A DNA stretch of 64,000 nucleotides from Mya arenaria. Its lineage: Eukaryota; Mollusca; Bivalvia; Myida; Myidae. A model generated the notes under the pieces. The model saw only the letters and a program-made list of their open reading frames with translations. It was not told the origin of the DNA and searched no databases. Each line of letters begins with the position of its first letter. Within the stretch, counting starts at the first letter, position 1. Positions 22,346 through 34,974 of the stretch are shown piece by piece. Made by a program: the position numbers and the translations under genes. The DNA lies in assembly GCF_026914265.1 (NCBI RefSeq), contig NC_069138.1, positions 32,838,131 to 32,902,130 of the forward strand, given 5' to 3'.

Positions 22346-23414
22346 AGTTGAGTGTATAGCTAATAAATTTCAGTAAAATAAATCACAACTTATATAAGAT
22401 TTTTGAAATGGCCTTAGTCTATCGACTTATATATATTTAGTGTCAGTTTCCGGTTCTACTATTTAGAAGTGGATTTATCATATGATATGAGTTGTGACTT
22501 TTATTTGTGGCACACAAGGCCCGGCTAGGTGCTATTCGGAACTCGTTTATAGTAATACTTGTTTTCGAAATATTATGGTAGCAAATAAATTCGATCTAAA
22601 ACAAAAGATTTGCATTGCGTATATATAAATGCGTGCCTGTTAATGCAGAAATAAAAAGGTTCTTTAACATCAATTGAAGAAAACATTAAACCAGTTGGGC
22701 CTCAATGTTCCATTAAAATACGTTCACAACTATGCAAACAAAGAAACAAAACACTTGTGAATAACCTTCATTTATGGTTCAGTTTGTTTGGGATTCACCG
22801 AAAAAGTTCAGTTTGTACTTAAAGAGATTTGTTTAAATATTTCATGTTGGCATCGTATTGTTTTTAAACTTTGTTAAAATTGGATTATTGTTCTCACTTT
22901 CATGAACACAAACCGAAACAAATTCAAATTTCAAGAGCGCTAGTTACAGTTTTCGCAATACATTGCATTTTCTTTCGCGTACTTTAATACTTATTAAAAA
23001 GACAGCTATTATTTGACTTTTTGAAAGTTCTTTATCATTTAGAAAGCATTTTGTTCTCATACCACATATATCATGTGTTTTTAATGTCTAATCTTAAAAC
23101 ACATGAACAAGTCCATAGAGAGAGAAATTAATATCTTTATTTATAATTTCATAACATATAACAATCTAGTCTGTGCATGCATAACCTCTCACCTACCACA
23201 AACAATCATAATGATAAAACTAAATGCTTATAATATTCAGGGACATATAACGAACAAGACATATTGGAAATTGGCAGACATTACCTATGCAAGCAACACA
23301 AGGGCTTCTACTCAAATGTTAGACAAACACCGAAATTATGAAATAAGTATACGTACACAATATTCATTCAGTTTGTTTGGTTTCGACGGTAAGCTACGAT
23401 AATACCTAACTGCA
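22346..23414. other. Intergenic, nothing recognised
   Basis: AT-rich sequence. The plus-strand 99-aa frame at 23,103-23,402 shows no domain and ends just before the piggyBac element. I treat it as chance. Confidence 0.5.
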
Positions 23415-24838
23415 TTAACCCTTTCGGCGCCAAATAAATAGTCAAAAGTTCATCTCAGTGCCAAATTAATTCCTGGAAGTATAAGAGAATTCTACCAAGG
23501 TTATTCACTTGACCATAACTTTTTTATTTATAAAGCTTTTCTCTTCAAATTTTCACAGTAAATTAATTAAATAATATATTAAACATAAGATCAAAAGAAA
23601 TATGATTTTTTGAAATTTTATTATACAAAATATTTAATAAATTACATAATAAATTTAAAAAAATGAAAAAATGTCATTAAGTTCATAAATATTTAGTGAT
23701 TACATTTGTGTACATATCCTTTCTTTACTTCTTATACAATAGAAAAAATGACTATGTTAAAATGAAAACATTTTTGCTTATAAACAAATCTACATGTGTA
23801 CAAATAGCACATCTAGATAGTTATGCATCAACATTATGGACCACGCGTCCAGCTTCCTGAAAGTTCTTGTTTGTGTGAATGACACGGGCTGCCCACATAG
23901 GAATGTTGCACTCATTGCATTTAAAATATGTTTTTTTTATACTCCATCAAGGAGTCTGTCTGTCACTTCGCACTGCACAATCTGGTCGATGCTTCTTCTT
24001 TTCGAATATTCCCCTCTCCCGATCGCTCTACCTTGTCCCCTCAACCTCTTGTCCGTGGTCTTAAATAAATAATTCTATAACAGTCATAAATCAATATAGG
24101 CATATGTTTAATTATCAAACTGCATTATAAATTGAGAATTTGATCAAAATAAGCAGCCAGAACTCAAAAACAGACGAATTTGAAGATATCATAAAAAACG
24201 ACCGCCAACCTCTCAACCTACTGGGCAAAGTTTCATCCATATATTTTTTTTAAATTTAGTCTTCTTTTATATATATTATATTGAATTACTTAGCTGCCAA
24301 GTGCTTATTTCTTTATTTATGGTATATTTGACATTTTCATGGGGATAAAACATCAATAATAACAGAAAAAAAGCATTATTCAAACTAACCTGAAGGTGTT
24401 TGTGGTCTGGATGACGGATTTGAAACAGTTTTCTCACTAATATCGTCATCCGAACTTTCATTTGACATATCCGAATCCAATTTCGATGTCCGGAATATTA
24501 CTATTACTGTCATAACAGATCGTATTTAGCACTTCCTTGCAAGTATAAGCCCGCTTCCTTTTCCTGGAAGCCATCTTGAATTGTCCAGATCGCTCTGCGA
24601 TTTTAATTCACTTTAGAAGACTGTAATTAATTCAATTTTACGTGAAAAATTATTTAAGAATGCGGAAGTAACATGAAAAAGCCTCGTTCTGAATCGAAAG
24701 TAGAAATCACTCGGCTCTGTAATAATATTTGAGCGTAAAAATAGCGAAAACACTACCCTATCGTTTTGTCGCAAATATGCGACTTTGGCGGTCAGCCTAG
24801 TTGTCGCAATTATGCGACTTTGGCGCCGAAAGGGTTAA
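23415..24838 (-). mobile_element. Decayed piggyBac-type DNA transposon
   Basis: The element spans 23,419-24,834 and is flanked by TTAA on both sides (23,415-23,418 and 24,835-24,838), the piggyBac target duplication. The termini are a perfect 16-bp inverted repeat, CCCTTTCGGCGCCAAA and TTTGGCGCCGAAAGGG. A subterminal direct repeat (TATGCGACTTTGGCG) occurs twice near the right end. The minus strand keeps the start and the cysteine-containing C-terminus of a transposase, but the catalytic middle is missing at this size (1.4 kb against more than 2 kb for full elements). It is therefore an internally deleted, non-autonomous copy. The perfect ends and TSDs suggest moderate age. Confidence 0.85.
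23821..24574 (-). pseudogene. piggyBac transposase remnant
   Basis: The ATG at 24,574 starts MASRKRKRAYTCKEVL. After a frame change it reads an acidic serine-rich stretch (SDMSNESSDDDISEKT, then PSSRPQTPS), the typical piggyBac N-terminus. At the other end YFKCNECNIPMWAARVIHTN matches the C-terminal cysteine/histidine region, and the frame stops at 23,821-23,823. Between them lies AT-rich non-coding sequence; the DDD catalytic domain is absent. There is at least one frame break in each remaining part. Confidence 0.75.
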
Positions 24839-25245
24839 CCTCTGCCAAGGAATCGTCTTGATTACAACTCCCACTAAACCTGTCTCCAACCATGTAATGG
24901 ACATACCCAGTCACAAATGTAGTCTATTCATTAGATATTTGTTTAAATTTTATTGCATGAGCTCGTTTTTGGCCAAAAAATATGGCTTGACAACAATTAA
25001 AGCCAGAGCCGTGGCTCGTGTTGAATTTTAGCAATGAATCATAACATAAGGGAGAATACTCCACCTCCGTGGGATGTCGAATACAATGTAATTGAGACTG
25101 AGTTAAGCCCCTTTTAACTCCTTTTTCTCTGTTCATGCTACATGAGTTCAATAAAACAAATCCAACGGACACCAAGGCGCCGATAAAATTCTAAACAGCA
25201 AGTTATTTCTTTGGTTCGATGCTAGTTAGTTATTATGTTAAATTA

Positions 25246-25432
25246 ATGGTCAATAACTACCATTTGTCTGAAGAGCGGACAGTCAGTTATATGGTCATTA
25301 ACTACCATTTGCCTGAAGAGCGGACAGTCAGTTATATGGTCAAGAACTACCATTTTCCTGAAGAGCGGACAGTCAGTTATATGGTCAATAACTACCATTT
25401 GTCTGAAGAGCGGACGGTCAGTTATATGTTTC
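25246..25432. repeat. 45-bp tandem repeat (4 copies)
   Basis: Four units of ATGGTCAATAACTACCATTT, then GTCTGAAGAGCGGACAGTCAGTTAT. The paralogous loci near 32,230 and 37,635 have one unit, so this array expanded only in copy 1. The unit is free of stops in frames on both strands, giving small artefactual ORFs of 63 and 75 aa. Confidence 0.9.
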
Positions 25433-26639
25433 AATATTCTCTTTAATTACTAAGCAACTAGCACAAAACAAGCAAGGAACAAGAGATGTACAATTTTTTT
25501 CTTGTCGTTTAATTTGATGACGTATTGTTTTACAACTACCCGACATGTTGAGTAAACGCATATCGGACAAAACATATCTAATAATATGTAAATAATTCAA
25601 AAAAACAACAACAACAAAACTTTAATGCTTTTGAATGAAATATGGCGTTTTATCACTGAAATAACAACAGAAAGAAGGAGTGAAAGTATCAACATTCAGA
25701 ACTACTTTAAAATTCATTGTAGTTACTTCCTCTTGTACAAAACAGAACACTTAACTCTGAACCGGAAAATGCTGGCAAATAAAATATTTAAAATTGAAAG
25801 AAATTTTACATACGTTTAAATCAAGATTTATTTTGAAAATTAGCAACTTACCGTTTATTAAAAAAATGGTTATCCCGTTTTTCAAACGTTTTCTTGACCT
25901 AGAAGCTGAATGTTTGAACATTTGCTTTCATACCAAACAAATTACAGACGAAAACAGCGGTACGAACATAAATATAATGCTATATCATCGTTCAAATGTA
26001 TTTTGAAGTGTTGGTCGTTGTAATACTTCCCGGAAACTTTATATTGTATATATATATTATGTATTTACTCAAGCGTCAAATTGGCCCCTTTAACTGTTCA
26101 CAATATTTGATTTCATGAAAATAAACATTCGGAACTCCACGGCCATTTTTATCAAAAACAACCTCGGATGTATATGAAAGGTTTACAATGTCAAATATCG
26201 GGTCTTTTTAAGTCCGCTGCAAGTAGATCGCGTATTTATTTAGTATTAGTAGAGTATTGGGAATCCTTATCATGATTGCAATACTGCACTTCATTGACAA
26301 TCAATTTAAACTTAGATCAACAATTACAAGCTTAAACACAACATGAATTTAATGATATAATTCAAAATTTACGAAGTAATTATATAGATGTACCGTCATT
26401 TATCCGAGATTGCTTTCGATAAAAATGGCCGACGAGTTCCGAATGGAATATAAAAATAACAAGGCGAACTTCTTCCCCAACCAAGTAAATGGGACCACGT
26501 TTCGTAAACAAACAGTCGGACTACAGAAGTCTATAAATATAACATAAACGTAGCACAATGCTTTGTATTATGGATAAGTAAAAATCATGCATATCATAAA
26601 TATTAAGTCTGTACGTTTCCACGAGAGTAGTTTTGTCAA

Positions 26640-27470
26640 TATATTTGAATTCGTCTGTTGTTGTTCCTCTATGACACTGTGTATGTTTCGTTCATTGATT
26701 GAAATGCCTGTTTCTTGTGAATCACGTTCATTGTTTGTAAGGCTCTCATCTCGTGCCTCGATTTCGTTGTTTGTTAAGCCTTTATAGTGTGTCTCTTGCT
26801 CATTGTTTGTAAAAGCCTTAGCTCGTGTATTTAGTTCATTGATTGTTAAGCTGTTATAGTGTGTCTCTTGCTCATCGTTTGTAAGGCCCTTATCTCGTTT
26901 CTCTTGTTCATTGATTGTTAGGCCGTATTTTTAGGTCTCTTTTACATTGTTTTTTAGGCCGACAACTATTGTATCTTGATCATTGTTTGTAGCGCCCGCA
27001 TCTCGTGTCTCTTGTTCTTTGTTTGTAATGCCATCATCTTGTGTCTCTTGTTCATTGTTTGTAATGCAATCATCTTGTGTCTCTTGTTCATTGTTTGTAA
27101 TGCCATCATCTTGTGTCTCTTGTTCATTGTTTGTAATGCCATCATCTCGTGTCTCTTGTTCTTTGTTTGTAATGCCATCATCTTCTGTCTCTTGTTCATT
27201 GTTTGCAATGCCATCATCTTGTGTCTCTTGTTCATTGTTTGTAATGCCATCATCTTGTGTCTCTTGTTCATTGTTTGTAATGCCATTATCTTGTGTCTCT
27301 TGTTCATTGTTTGTAATGCCATCATCTTGTTTCTCTTGTTCATTGTTTGTAATGCCATCATCTTGTGTCTCTTGTTCATTGTTTGTAATGCCATCATCTC
27401 GTGTCTCTTGTTTATTGTTTGTAATGCCATCATCTTGTGTCTCTTGTTCATTGTTTGTTAGGCCGTAATA
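26640..27470. repeat. 36-bp minisatellite, copy 1 (about 20 units)
   Basis: Units of 36 bp (TTGTTCATTGTTTGTAATGC, then CATCATCTTGTGTCTC). They are homogeneous from 26,985 to 27,450 and degenerate to the left. The unit is a multiple of three with few stops, so several long frames stay open on both strands. The longest, minus strand 26,931-27,524, has 12-residue repeats DDGITNNEQETQ. No splice or promoter context supports translation. Confidence 0.92.
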
Positions 27471-28770
27471 ATGTGTCTCTTTTTCAATTTTCAAATCATT
27501 TGGAAGGAAGATTAGCGAATACATGTCGCTTTTATTTTTAATAATGTTTTTCTTATTTGTTCCCAGTTTTAGTACAATGATGCTTTTTATTATGAAACTC
27601 TATGATCACACAATTTTAAACCTTTGATTTTATAAGGCAAACTGTGTGGAATGTTCATAGCTTTATACAGTGACTGCATCGTATCTTTGAAAAGTTATTG
27701 CATTAGATGCTCTGAATTGTATTCCTCCATTTACAGATAGAGTTGGGGTCTCTAATCATAGAAGTACTTGGGGTTTATTATTTGTTTTATTGATAATCTT
27801 CCTCAAGTTAATGCATACTTTGATAAGATTTACCTTTTGCCTTTTATCTTTATTAAGGATTGTTGTTATAAGAGTGAGGTTTGTGCACATAAACTGGTTT
27901 AAACCCTTAGTAAATTTACATTTTACTGACTGTTCCAAGGCGGTATCTTACAAATCATGATAAACATACCTATTTAAATACATAAAGTATGTATGCACTG
28001 CGTTGTTTGTGGAGTTTTGTGCTGTTCTTCTAGGTTTCTTGTTTGTGATCTTGTGTCTTATGTCTTTGGCGTTTGCCCAGTGCCACTAAACCGGGTTTAT
28101 GTTTAAACTTTTTGCTACTTAACTTGTTTCTGTAGCTTTTTGCATAAATGTTAAAATGATTTTGGCGCTGTTCCCTTTCAGAACTGGACATGTAGAAGTA
28201 GATCATATCCAATGTGACCATGCACTAACTTCAGGTCTCGGCCCATGGAAGTTAAAGCTTTGATTCGACCTATGAATGACACCCCTTTGTTGTAGGTTTA
28301 AGTTGAAGATAAAAGTCAGCGCTGTCTGGAAAACTTTGTCTGCATAATAACTCTAGAACCGCCTGACCTTGTACATGAAATGTCAAAGGTTAGCTGTTTT
28401 GGACGTTACTATATGAACCATATTGTTTGGTCAGCGGGTCCAAGGTAAATGACTCCCATGGCCATGTTTTCATACGAAGTAGCGCGCAGAGGGCATACTG
28501 TTTTGCAAACACCTCTTGTTTATTTCGTGTTTTTAGTCTGTACATTATACGGATGACCTGTACCAGAAAAAACAAAAACAAAAAACAACAACAATAAAAC
28601 AAACAACACATTCAAACACATCAACAACAATATCTATGATCAGGGACAATGAAATTCCAAAATTGTCATATTGTTGTGTGCGTGTGTGGTTAGTGGTTTG
28701 ACGCAAGTATATTGGCGGGAATGCACGATAGCTCAACATTCAAAGAATATGGAGCACTTTTACGGTAAAC

Positions 28771-29470
28771 CCCGATTTTTTCAGGTTTCAACATACGTAC
28801 GAGGCAGGGATTGTTTTAAATAAGGTCAATGTTTTGATGATATTGTTTTGTCGCGTAATGTTTATCGGGACTTAAAATTTGGATTAGTAACCGAATTGTC
28901 GAGATATCTAAGAATGTTAAACAATGTGCTATATGTTTCCAACGTTATTAAAGTTAAAAACTTGACATCTCCGTAACTTATTATGAGTAAACTTGTGATT
29001 TGCAGTATTTCGACAACTATTTCAGATGTCCTCGCATATCACAATATGCGCATACATCATAATCCTTTTTATCTTTTAAACGTCACAACGATGCCATTAG
29101 TAGGTTATAAACTTTAACAAATTATGAATTATCGGCCTAATTTCGAACAAACTAAGAAGACTAAAACATAAAGAATTATTTTCTTTACTTATATTAAGAT
29201 CAATCAAACGTCATACTTGATTCACGCTTTCTGCTCATTTGGTTTTATTTTTTAATGAGAACAGCAACAATTTTCGACGAAAACAACATATTATTATCTT
29301 TATTGTATGTGTTTTTGTAACTTATTGGCAAAATGTCCAAAGAACTATAACAAAATAAACTCAATGTTAGGCGGTCTGATTCGAGTGAATCGAGACGGAC
29401 CTACACCTAGCGTAAAAACGCGATACATACGTCAGATGAGGATCACCTCAATGTTTATATCTAAGCTATT
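28771..29470. repeat. Dispersed repeat, copy 1 (within about 28,960-29,230)
   Basis: A block around 28,960-29,230 (ACAACGATGCCATTAG, then AATTATCGGCCTAATTTCGA) is roughly two-thirds identical to 46,740-46,940. A second block at about 30,620-30,710 matches 47,020-47,110. The family is unknown; no coding region seen. Confidence 0.5.
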
Positions 29471-29476
29471 TATACT

Positions 29477-30330
29477 CAAGTCAAGTCAAGTCAACACATT
29501 TGTTCACTCAAATTAATGCACAACATGAAAACATTGAGGTAATTGATAAAGGCAATACAATTCAGAGGCTCAAATTGGGTATTCAAAGACATACCATAAA
29601 TTCAAGTGTATCAAATATTTAAAGAGCTGATAGTCGCGTTTAACAGAATATATATTGCACAATGATCATTGGATTCAAACAGAGTTATAGTTTGCAAATT
29701 ATTAAATGGGTTAAGTACAATGGGAGAGTCAACTAATATATGCAAAAATGTCTTAGATAAATAAGAACAGTAATGTTTTAACGAATTTGTTTAAGAATAG
29801 CACATACCATTTATACATATTCAAGCATTCCTTTTTATTAGTTGTGTTTACCAACTGTTCAAGATTATATATGCTTGGTTGTCTGTTAAAATATGGTTTT
29901 ACATACTGCTAACGCTCGTTATCAAAAATATAACACTTGAATAAAAAATGAAATTCATCATATAGTTTGTTACATGTTTGGCATTTCCTTTCATTCACTG
30001 GTATTCTATTCCAATTGCATGTTTCTATTGGTAGTCTGTGTTTTCTTGTTCTTAACTTGTTTAGTGGATATAATAATAATTTTGATGTTGAATGAAGATA
30101 CTCTTCATAGACAAATGGCGTTTTGAAGATTTTATAATATTAGCTGTTGCTAGGATTTTCAATAAGGGAATACCACGATGTTAAGAATAAATCTTTCAGC
30201 TTGCGATTAACCGCAATTTTAAGCGAGTTGTTCATATACATAGCTGTTTATCTCCATAAGTTCCAATTCTCAAAGAGCAAATCGTACAGTTTCAAGTTTG
30301 TTTCAAGGCAAAGACTTTAAAACACGAATT
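29477..30330 (-). mobile_element. LINE 3' fragment (non-LTR retrotransposon)
   Basis: The minus strand from about 30,330 encodes the C-terminal region common in lophotrochozoan and other invertebrate LINEs. Motifs include KIAVNRKLKDLFLTSWYSLI, LNKLRTRKHRLPIETCNWNR and ERKCQTCNKLYDEFHFLFKC, the last with a C-x2-C / H / C pattern. There are internal stops. The main frame ends at TAA 29,753-29,755 and is followed by about 270 bp of 3' UTR. The element ends in a short (TTGAC)n tail at 29,478-29,496. The 5' part, with the reverse transcriptase core, is missing. Clade not assigned. Confidence 0.75.
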
Positions 30331-30707
30331 AATACACAATTTTGCGAAAGAAGAATCTTATACAATTAAGTAAACAAAGTAGTTGCTCTTAAACGCAGAA
30401 ATGCTTCAATATTTTGTTTAATCAAATCTCAATCTCGGATTATTTTACCACTTAATACCATATATTATCCAACATCCTATACGCTTGAACTCTTTTTTAA
30501 AGCTGACTCTCATAGACTTGGTCGATTAAAAGCTTTGGTAAAAAATCAAGAGAAAAAATATACTGCTTTATGTATTTGAGTACAACTCATTGAGTTAGAA
30601 CAATAACTCAAATGTATAATTATTTTGCTCTAGAATGAGTTCTCTTTGAAATATTCAATCAAAATCTTCTTTTAGAAAATCCGCTTTTAAAAAGAGGCAA
30701 AAATACA

Positions 30708-31660
30708 AGTGAGTGAGTCAGAAACACATTGAAGCTGTATGAGTGAGACACACAAGGAAGCTTTATGAGTGAGACACACAAGGAAGCTTTATGAGTGAGA
30801 CACACAAGGAAGCTTTATGAGTGAGACACACAAGGAAGCTTTATGAGTGAGACACACAAGGAAGCTGTATGAGTGAGACACACAAGGAAGCTTTATGAGT
30901 GAGACACACAAGGAAGCTGTATGAGTAGAAAACACTTTAAAGCTGTATGAGTGAAAAACACAAGGAAACTTAATAAGTGAGACACATAAGGATGTTGCAT
31001 GAATTAGAAACACTAGGAATTTGTATAAGTGAGAAACACAAGGAAGCTGTTCAAGTGAGAAACATAAAAAAGCTGAATGAGTTAGAAACACATTGAAGCT
31101 GTGTAAGTGAGAAACACAAGGAAGCTATGTAAGTGAGAAACACAAGGAAGCTGTGTAAGTGAGAAACACAAGAAAGGTGTATGGGTGAGAAACACAAGGA
31201 AGCTTTATGAGTGAGAAACACAAGGAAGCTTTATGAGTGAGAACACAAGGAAGCTGTATGAGTGAGACACACAAGGAAGCTGTATGAGTGAGAAACACAA
31301 GGAAGCTGTATGAGTGAGAAACACAAGGAAGCTGTATGAGTGAGAACACAAGGAAGCTGTATGAGTGAGAAACACAAGGAAGCTGTATGAGTGAGACACA
31401 CAAGGAAGCTGTATGAGTGAGAAACACAAGGAAGCTGTATGAGTGAGAAACACAAGGAAGCTGTATGAGTGAGAACACAAGGAAGCTGTATGAGTGAGAA
31501 ACACAAGGAAGCTGTATAAGTGTGAAACACAAGGAAGCTGTATGAGTGAGAAACACAAGGACGCTGTATGAGTGAGAAACACAAGGAAGCTGTATAAGTG
31601 AGAAACACAAGAAAGCTGTATGAATTAGTAACACGAGGAATGTGTATGAGGATCACAAGG
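30708..31660. repeat. 26-bp minisatellite (about 36 copies)
   Basis: Units of 26 bp (GCTGTATGAGTGAGAAACAC, then AAGGAA). Since 78 bp is three units, stop-free frames of up to 169 aa appear on the minus strand. They are artefacts. The right end of the array is the left breakpoint of the 5.4-kb tandem duplication, and three units reappear at 36,968-37,030. Confidence 0.93.
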
Positions 31661-33533
31661 CAGCTGTATACACCCAATCAATAGAACTGTTTTTATTTAC
31701 CGAACATGATGAATATGATTATCGAAAACAATGGTTCTTATGAAGGATACTGTGTTTAATTTGAAAGAAAGGTGCAGAAAACACGGTATAATAACCTTAT
31801 GAGTCAATAGTTTAATAAGTTTAAATCTTTTAACACTCTCCAGTCATCATAATTTCTAATGTTTTCAGCTACAAGTATAACATACACGGTTTAGTGATCA
31901 ATAATTAATATTTTCGTTTAATGCATTAGTTAATAAGTAGTCAAAGGTTTATCACTCAAAATGTATGTCGTTATGAATGTTTATGTAATAAATTTAAATA
32001 CTAGTGTCACTTAAACATTGAATCATAACGTAAGGGAGAATACTCCACCTCCGTAGGATGTCGAATACAATGTAATTAAGACTGAGTTAAGCCCCCTTTA
32101 ACTCCTTTTTCGCTGTTCATGCTACATGAGTTTAATAAAAAAAAAATCCGACGGACACCAAGGCGCAGAGAAACTCTAAACAGCAAGTTATTTCTTTGGT
32201 TCGATGCTAGTTAGTTATTTTGTTAAATTAATGGTCAGTAACTACCATTTGTCTTAATAGCGGACAGTCAGTTATATGTTTTCAATATTCTCTTTAATTA
32301 CTAAGCATCTTCTAAGCAGATGTACAAAATCGTTCTTGTCGTTTAATCTGATGACGTATTGTTTTACATCTCCCCGACATGTTGAGTAAACGCATATGGG
32401 ACAAAACATATCTAATAATTATGTAAAAAATGTAAAAAGAAACAACAACAACAAAACTTTCATGTTCTTCAATGAAATATGGAGTTTTATCACTGGAATA
32501 AAAACTGCAATAACATGTGAAAATATCAACTTTCAAAACTACTTTTAAAATCCATTGTAGTAACTTCCTCTTGATCAAAACAGAACAGTTCACTTTGAAC
32601 CAGAGAATGCTGGCAAATAATATATGTAAAATTAAAAGAATGTTTACATCAGTTTAAACAAAGATTTATTTGAAAAATAAAAACTTACCGTTTTTGGAAA
32701 AATGGTTATCCCGTTTTTCAAACGTCTTCTTGATCTTGAAGCTGAATTTTCGAACACTGGCTTTCGTACCCACCAATTTTTACAGACGAAAACAAATGTA
32801 CGAACCTAAATATAATTTTATATCATCGTTGAAGTGTATTTTGAACTGTCTGTCGAAGTCATGCGTAATACGAACTTCCCTGACAATATATAACGTATAT
32901 ATGTATAATGATTTTACTCAAGCGTTAAGTTTGCCGCTTAACTGTTCACAATATTTGCCTCCATGAATATAAACATTCGGAACTTCTCGGCCATTTCTAT
33001 CGAAAACAACCTCGGATTTATATGGACGGTTCGCAATGTCAGAAATCGGGTCTTTTAAGTCCGCAGCAAGAAGATCGCATAGTAATATAGTAGTAGAAGA
33101 TTCTTTGGAATCTTAATTATGTTTGCAATAATACACTTCATTGACAATCAATTAAAACTTAGTTAAACAATTACAAGCTTAAACACAACATTTAATTAAT
33201 GATATAAATCAAATTTTACAAACTACTTTTACTGATGTACCGGTATACATCCGAGGTTGTTTTCGATAAAAATGGTCGAGGAATTCTGGCACGAATTTCA
33301 AACTTCTTAAGTCCCTAATAACATGATTAAGCTAAGCTTACTTTTTGTGTTTTCGAATAATTTGCAGAATATCTACTTCTTTAAGAGTTTTATACTCAAG
33401 ATACGAGTTATGTTTATGATAATCACAATTTACCATTTTTCATTTAAAAAAACTCAATCAAGTATGTATTTTGACGTATTGAATTGAGCTTAAGCAGTTT
33501 CGAGAAACTGGGGCCTGGTTTGTCATGTTATCA

Positions 33534-33680
33534 TACCATCTCTGTGGCCTTGTGGTTAAGGCGCCCGCCTACGGAGAGGTACGTCGTGGATTCGATCCCT
33601 GGCCGCGTCATAGCAAACGTCGTTAAAAGTTGGTACAAGCAGCTCCCTTGCCTGCAAGCTCGGCATATTCAGGGTAGTAG
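33534..33680 (+). mobile_element. tRNA-derived SINE fragment (unit 1)
   Basis: An RNA polymerase III A-box-like TGGCCTTGTGG (33,545-33,555) and a B-box-like GGATTCGATCC (33,588-33,598) are spaced as in a tRNA. They are followed by a non-tRNA body (AAACGTCGTTAAAAGTTGGT). The acceptor stem does not pair, so this is a SINE head and not a tRNA gene. The 36-bp minisatellite begins right after it. Confidence 0.7.
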
Positions 33681-33684
33681 AAAG

Positions 33685-34895
33685 TTAATTCATTGTTTAT
33701 AAGGCCCTCATCTCGTGTCTCTTGTTCATTGTTTGTAAGGCCCTCATCTGGTGTCTCTTGTGCATTGTTTGTAAGGCCCTTATGTGGTGTCTCTGGTTCA
33801 TTGTCTGTAAGGCCCTCATCTCGTGTCTCTTGATCATTGTTTGTAAGGCCGCACTAGTTTGTTTCTTGTTCATTGTTTGTAAAGCCCTCGTCTTGTGTCT
33901 CTTGTTCATTGTTTCTTAGGCCGTTATAGTGTGTCTCCTGTCCATTGTTTGTAACGCCCTCATCTCATGGCTCTTGTTCATTGTTTGCAAGGCCGTAATT
34001 GTTTGTCTCTTGTTCATTGTTTGTAAGGCTGTCATCTCGTGTCTCCTGTTCATTGTTTGTAAGGCCCTAATCTCATGTCTCTTGTTCATTGTTTGTAAGG
34101 CCGTAATAGTGTGTCGATTGTTCATTTTTGTTAGTCCGTCATAGTGTGTGTCTTGTTCATTGATTCTAAGACCCTCATCTCGTATCTTTTGTTCATTGTT
34201 TGTAAGGCCCCTATCTCATGTCTCTTGTTCATTGTTTGTAAGGCCCTCATCTCGTGCCTCTTGTTAATTGTTTGTAAGGCCCGCATCTCGTGTCTCTTGT
34301 TCATTGTTTGTAAGGCCCTCATCTCATATCTTTTGTTCATTGTTTGTAAGGCCTTCATCTCGTATCTCTTGTTCATTGTTTGTAAGGCCCCTATCTCATG
34401 TCTCTTGGTAATTGTTTGTAAGGCCCTCATCTCGTGTCTCTTGTTCATTGTTTGTAAGGCCCTCATCTCGTGTCTCTTGTTCATTGTTTGTAAGGCCCTC
34501 ATCTCGTGTCTCTTGTTCATTGTTCGTTAGGACCTCATCTCGTGTCTCTTGTTCATTGTTTGTAAGGCCGTAATAGTGTGTCGCTTGTTCATTTTTGTTA
34601 GGCCGTCATAGTGTGTGTCTTGTTCATTGATTCTAAGGCCCTCATCTCGTATCTCTTTTTCATTGTTTGTAAGGCCCCCATCTCATGTCTCTTGTTCATT
34701 GTTTGTAAGGCCCTCATCTCGTGCCTCTTTTCATTGTTTATAAGGCCCTCATCTCGTGTCTCTTGTTCATTGTTTGGAAAGCCCCCATCTCGTGTCTCTT
34801 GTTCACTGTTTTTGAGGCCCTCATCTTGTGTCTCTTGTTCATTGTTTGCAAAGCCCTCATCATATGTATCTTGTTCATTGTCTGTAAGGCCCTCA
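33685..34895. repeat. 36-bp minisatellite, copy 2 (about 33 units)
   Basis: Units TTGTTCATTGTTTGTAAGGC, then CCTCATCTCGTGTCTC. It is homologous to the copy 1 array but with a different consensus (AAGGCCCTCATCTCG against AATGCCATCATCTTG). Long open frames on both strands are artefacts. Confidence 0.93.
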
Positions 34896-34974
34896 AATTT
34901 TCCATTTGAAACAAATACTAAATGCATGGCTTTTTTTACGTTAATGAAAAGCGATAAAAACACGTCATCATAAA

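Larger units (their letters stand above)
25033..28770. repeat. Repeat locus, copy 1 (diverged)
   Basis: The left part (25,033-26,440) is homologous to 32,023-33,290 and 37,429-38,696. The right part (about 28,290-28,770) is homologous to 35,020-35,545 and 40,425-40,950. Each copy has a 36-bp minisatellite between these parts. Copy 1 differs by many substitutions and indels, has a four-unit 45-bp repeat where the others have one unit, and lacks the SINE. No gene is recognised in it. Confidence 0.8.

Noticed and set aside
26931-27524. 197-aa minus-strand ORF and 161-aa ORFs on both strands
   Set aside because: A 36-bp repeat without stops opens several frames at once; coding by all is impossible and none has context.
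30789-31677. 100-169-aa ORFs rich in SLIQLPCVSHSYSF
   Set aside because: A 26-bp minisatellite read every 78 bp; overlapping open frames show it is a repeat artefact.
33540-33610. tRNA gene
   Set aside because: A and B boxes are present but no acceptor stem pairs and there is a SINE-like body; it is duplicated with its surroundings.
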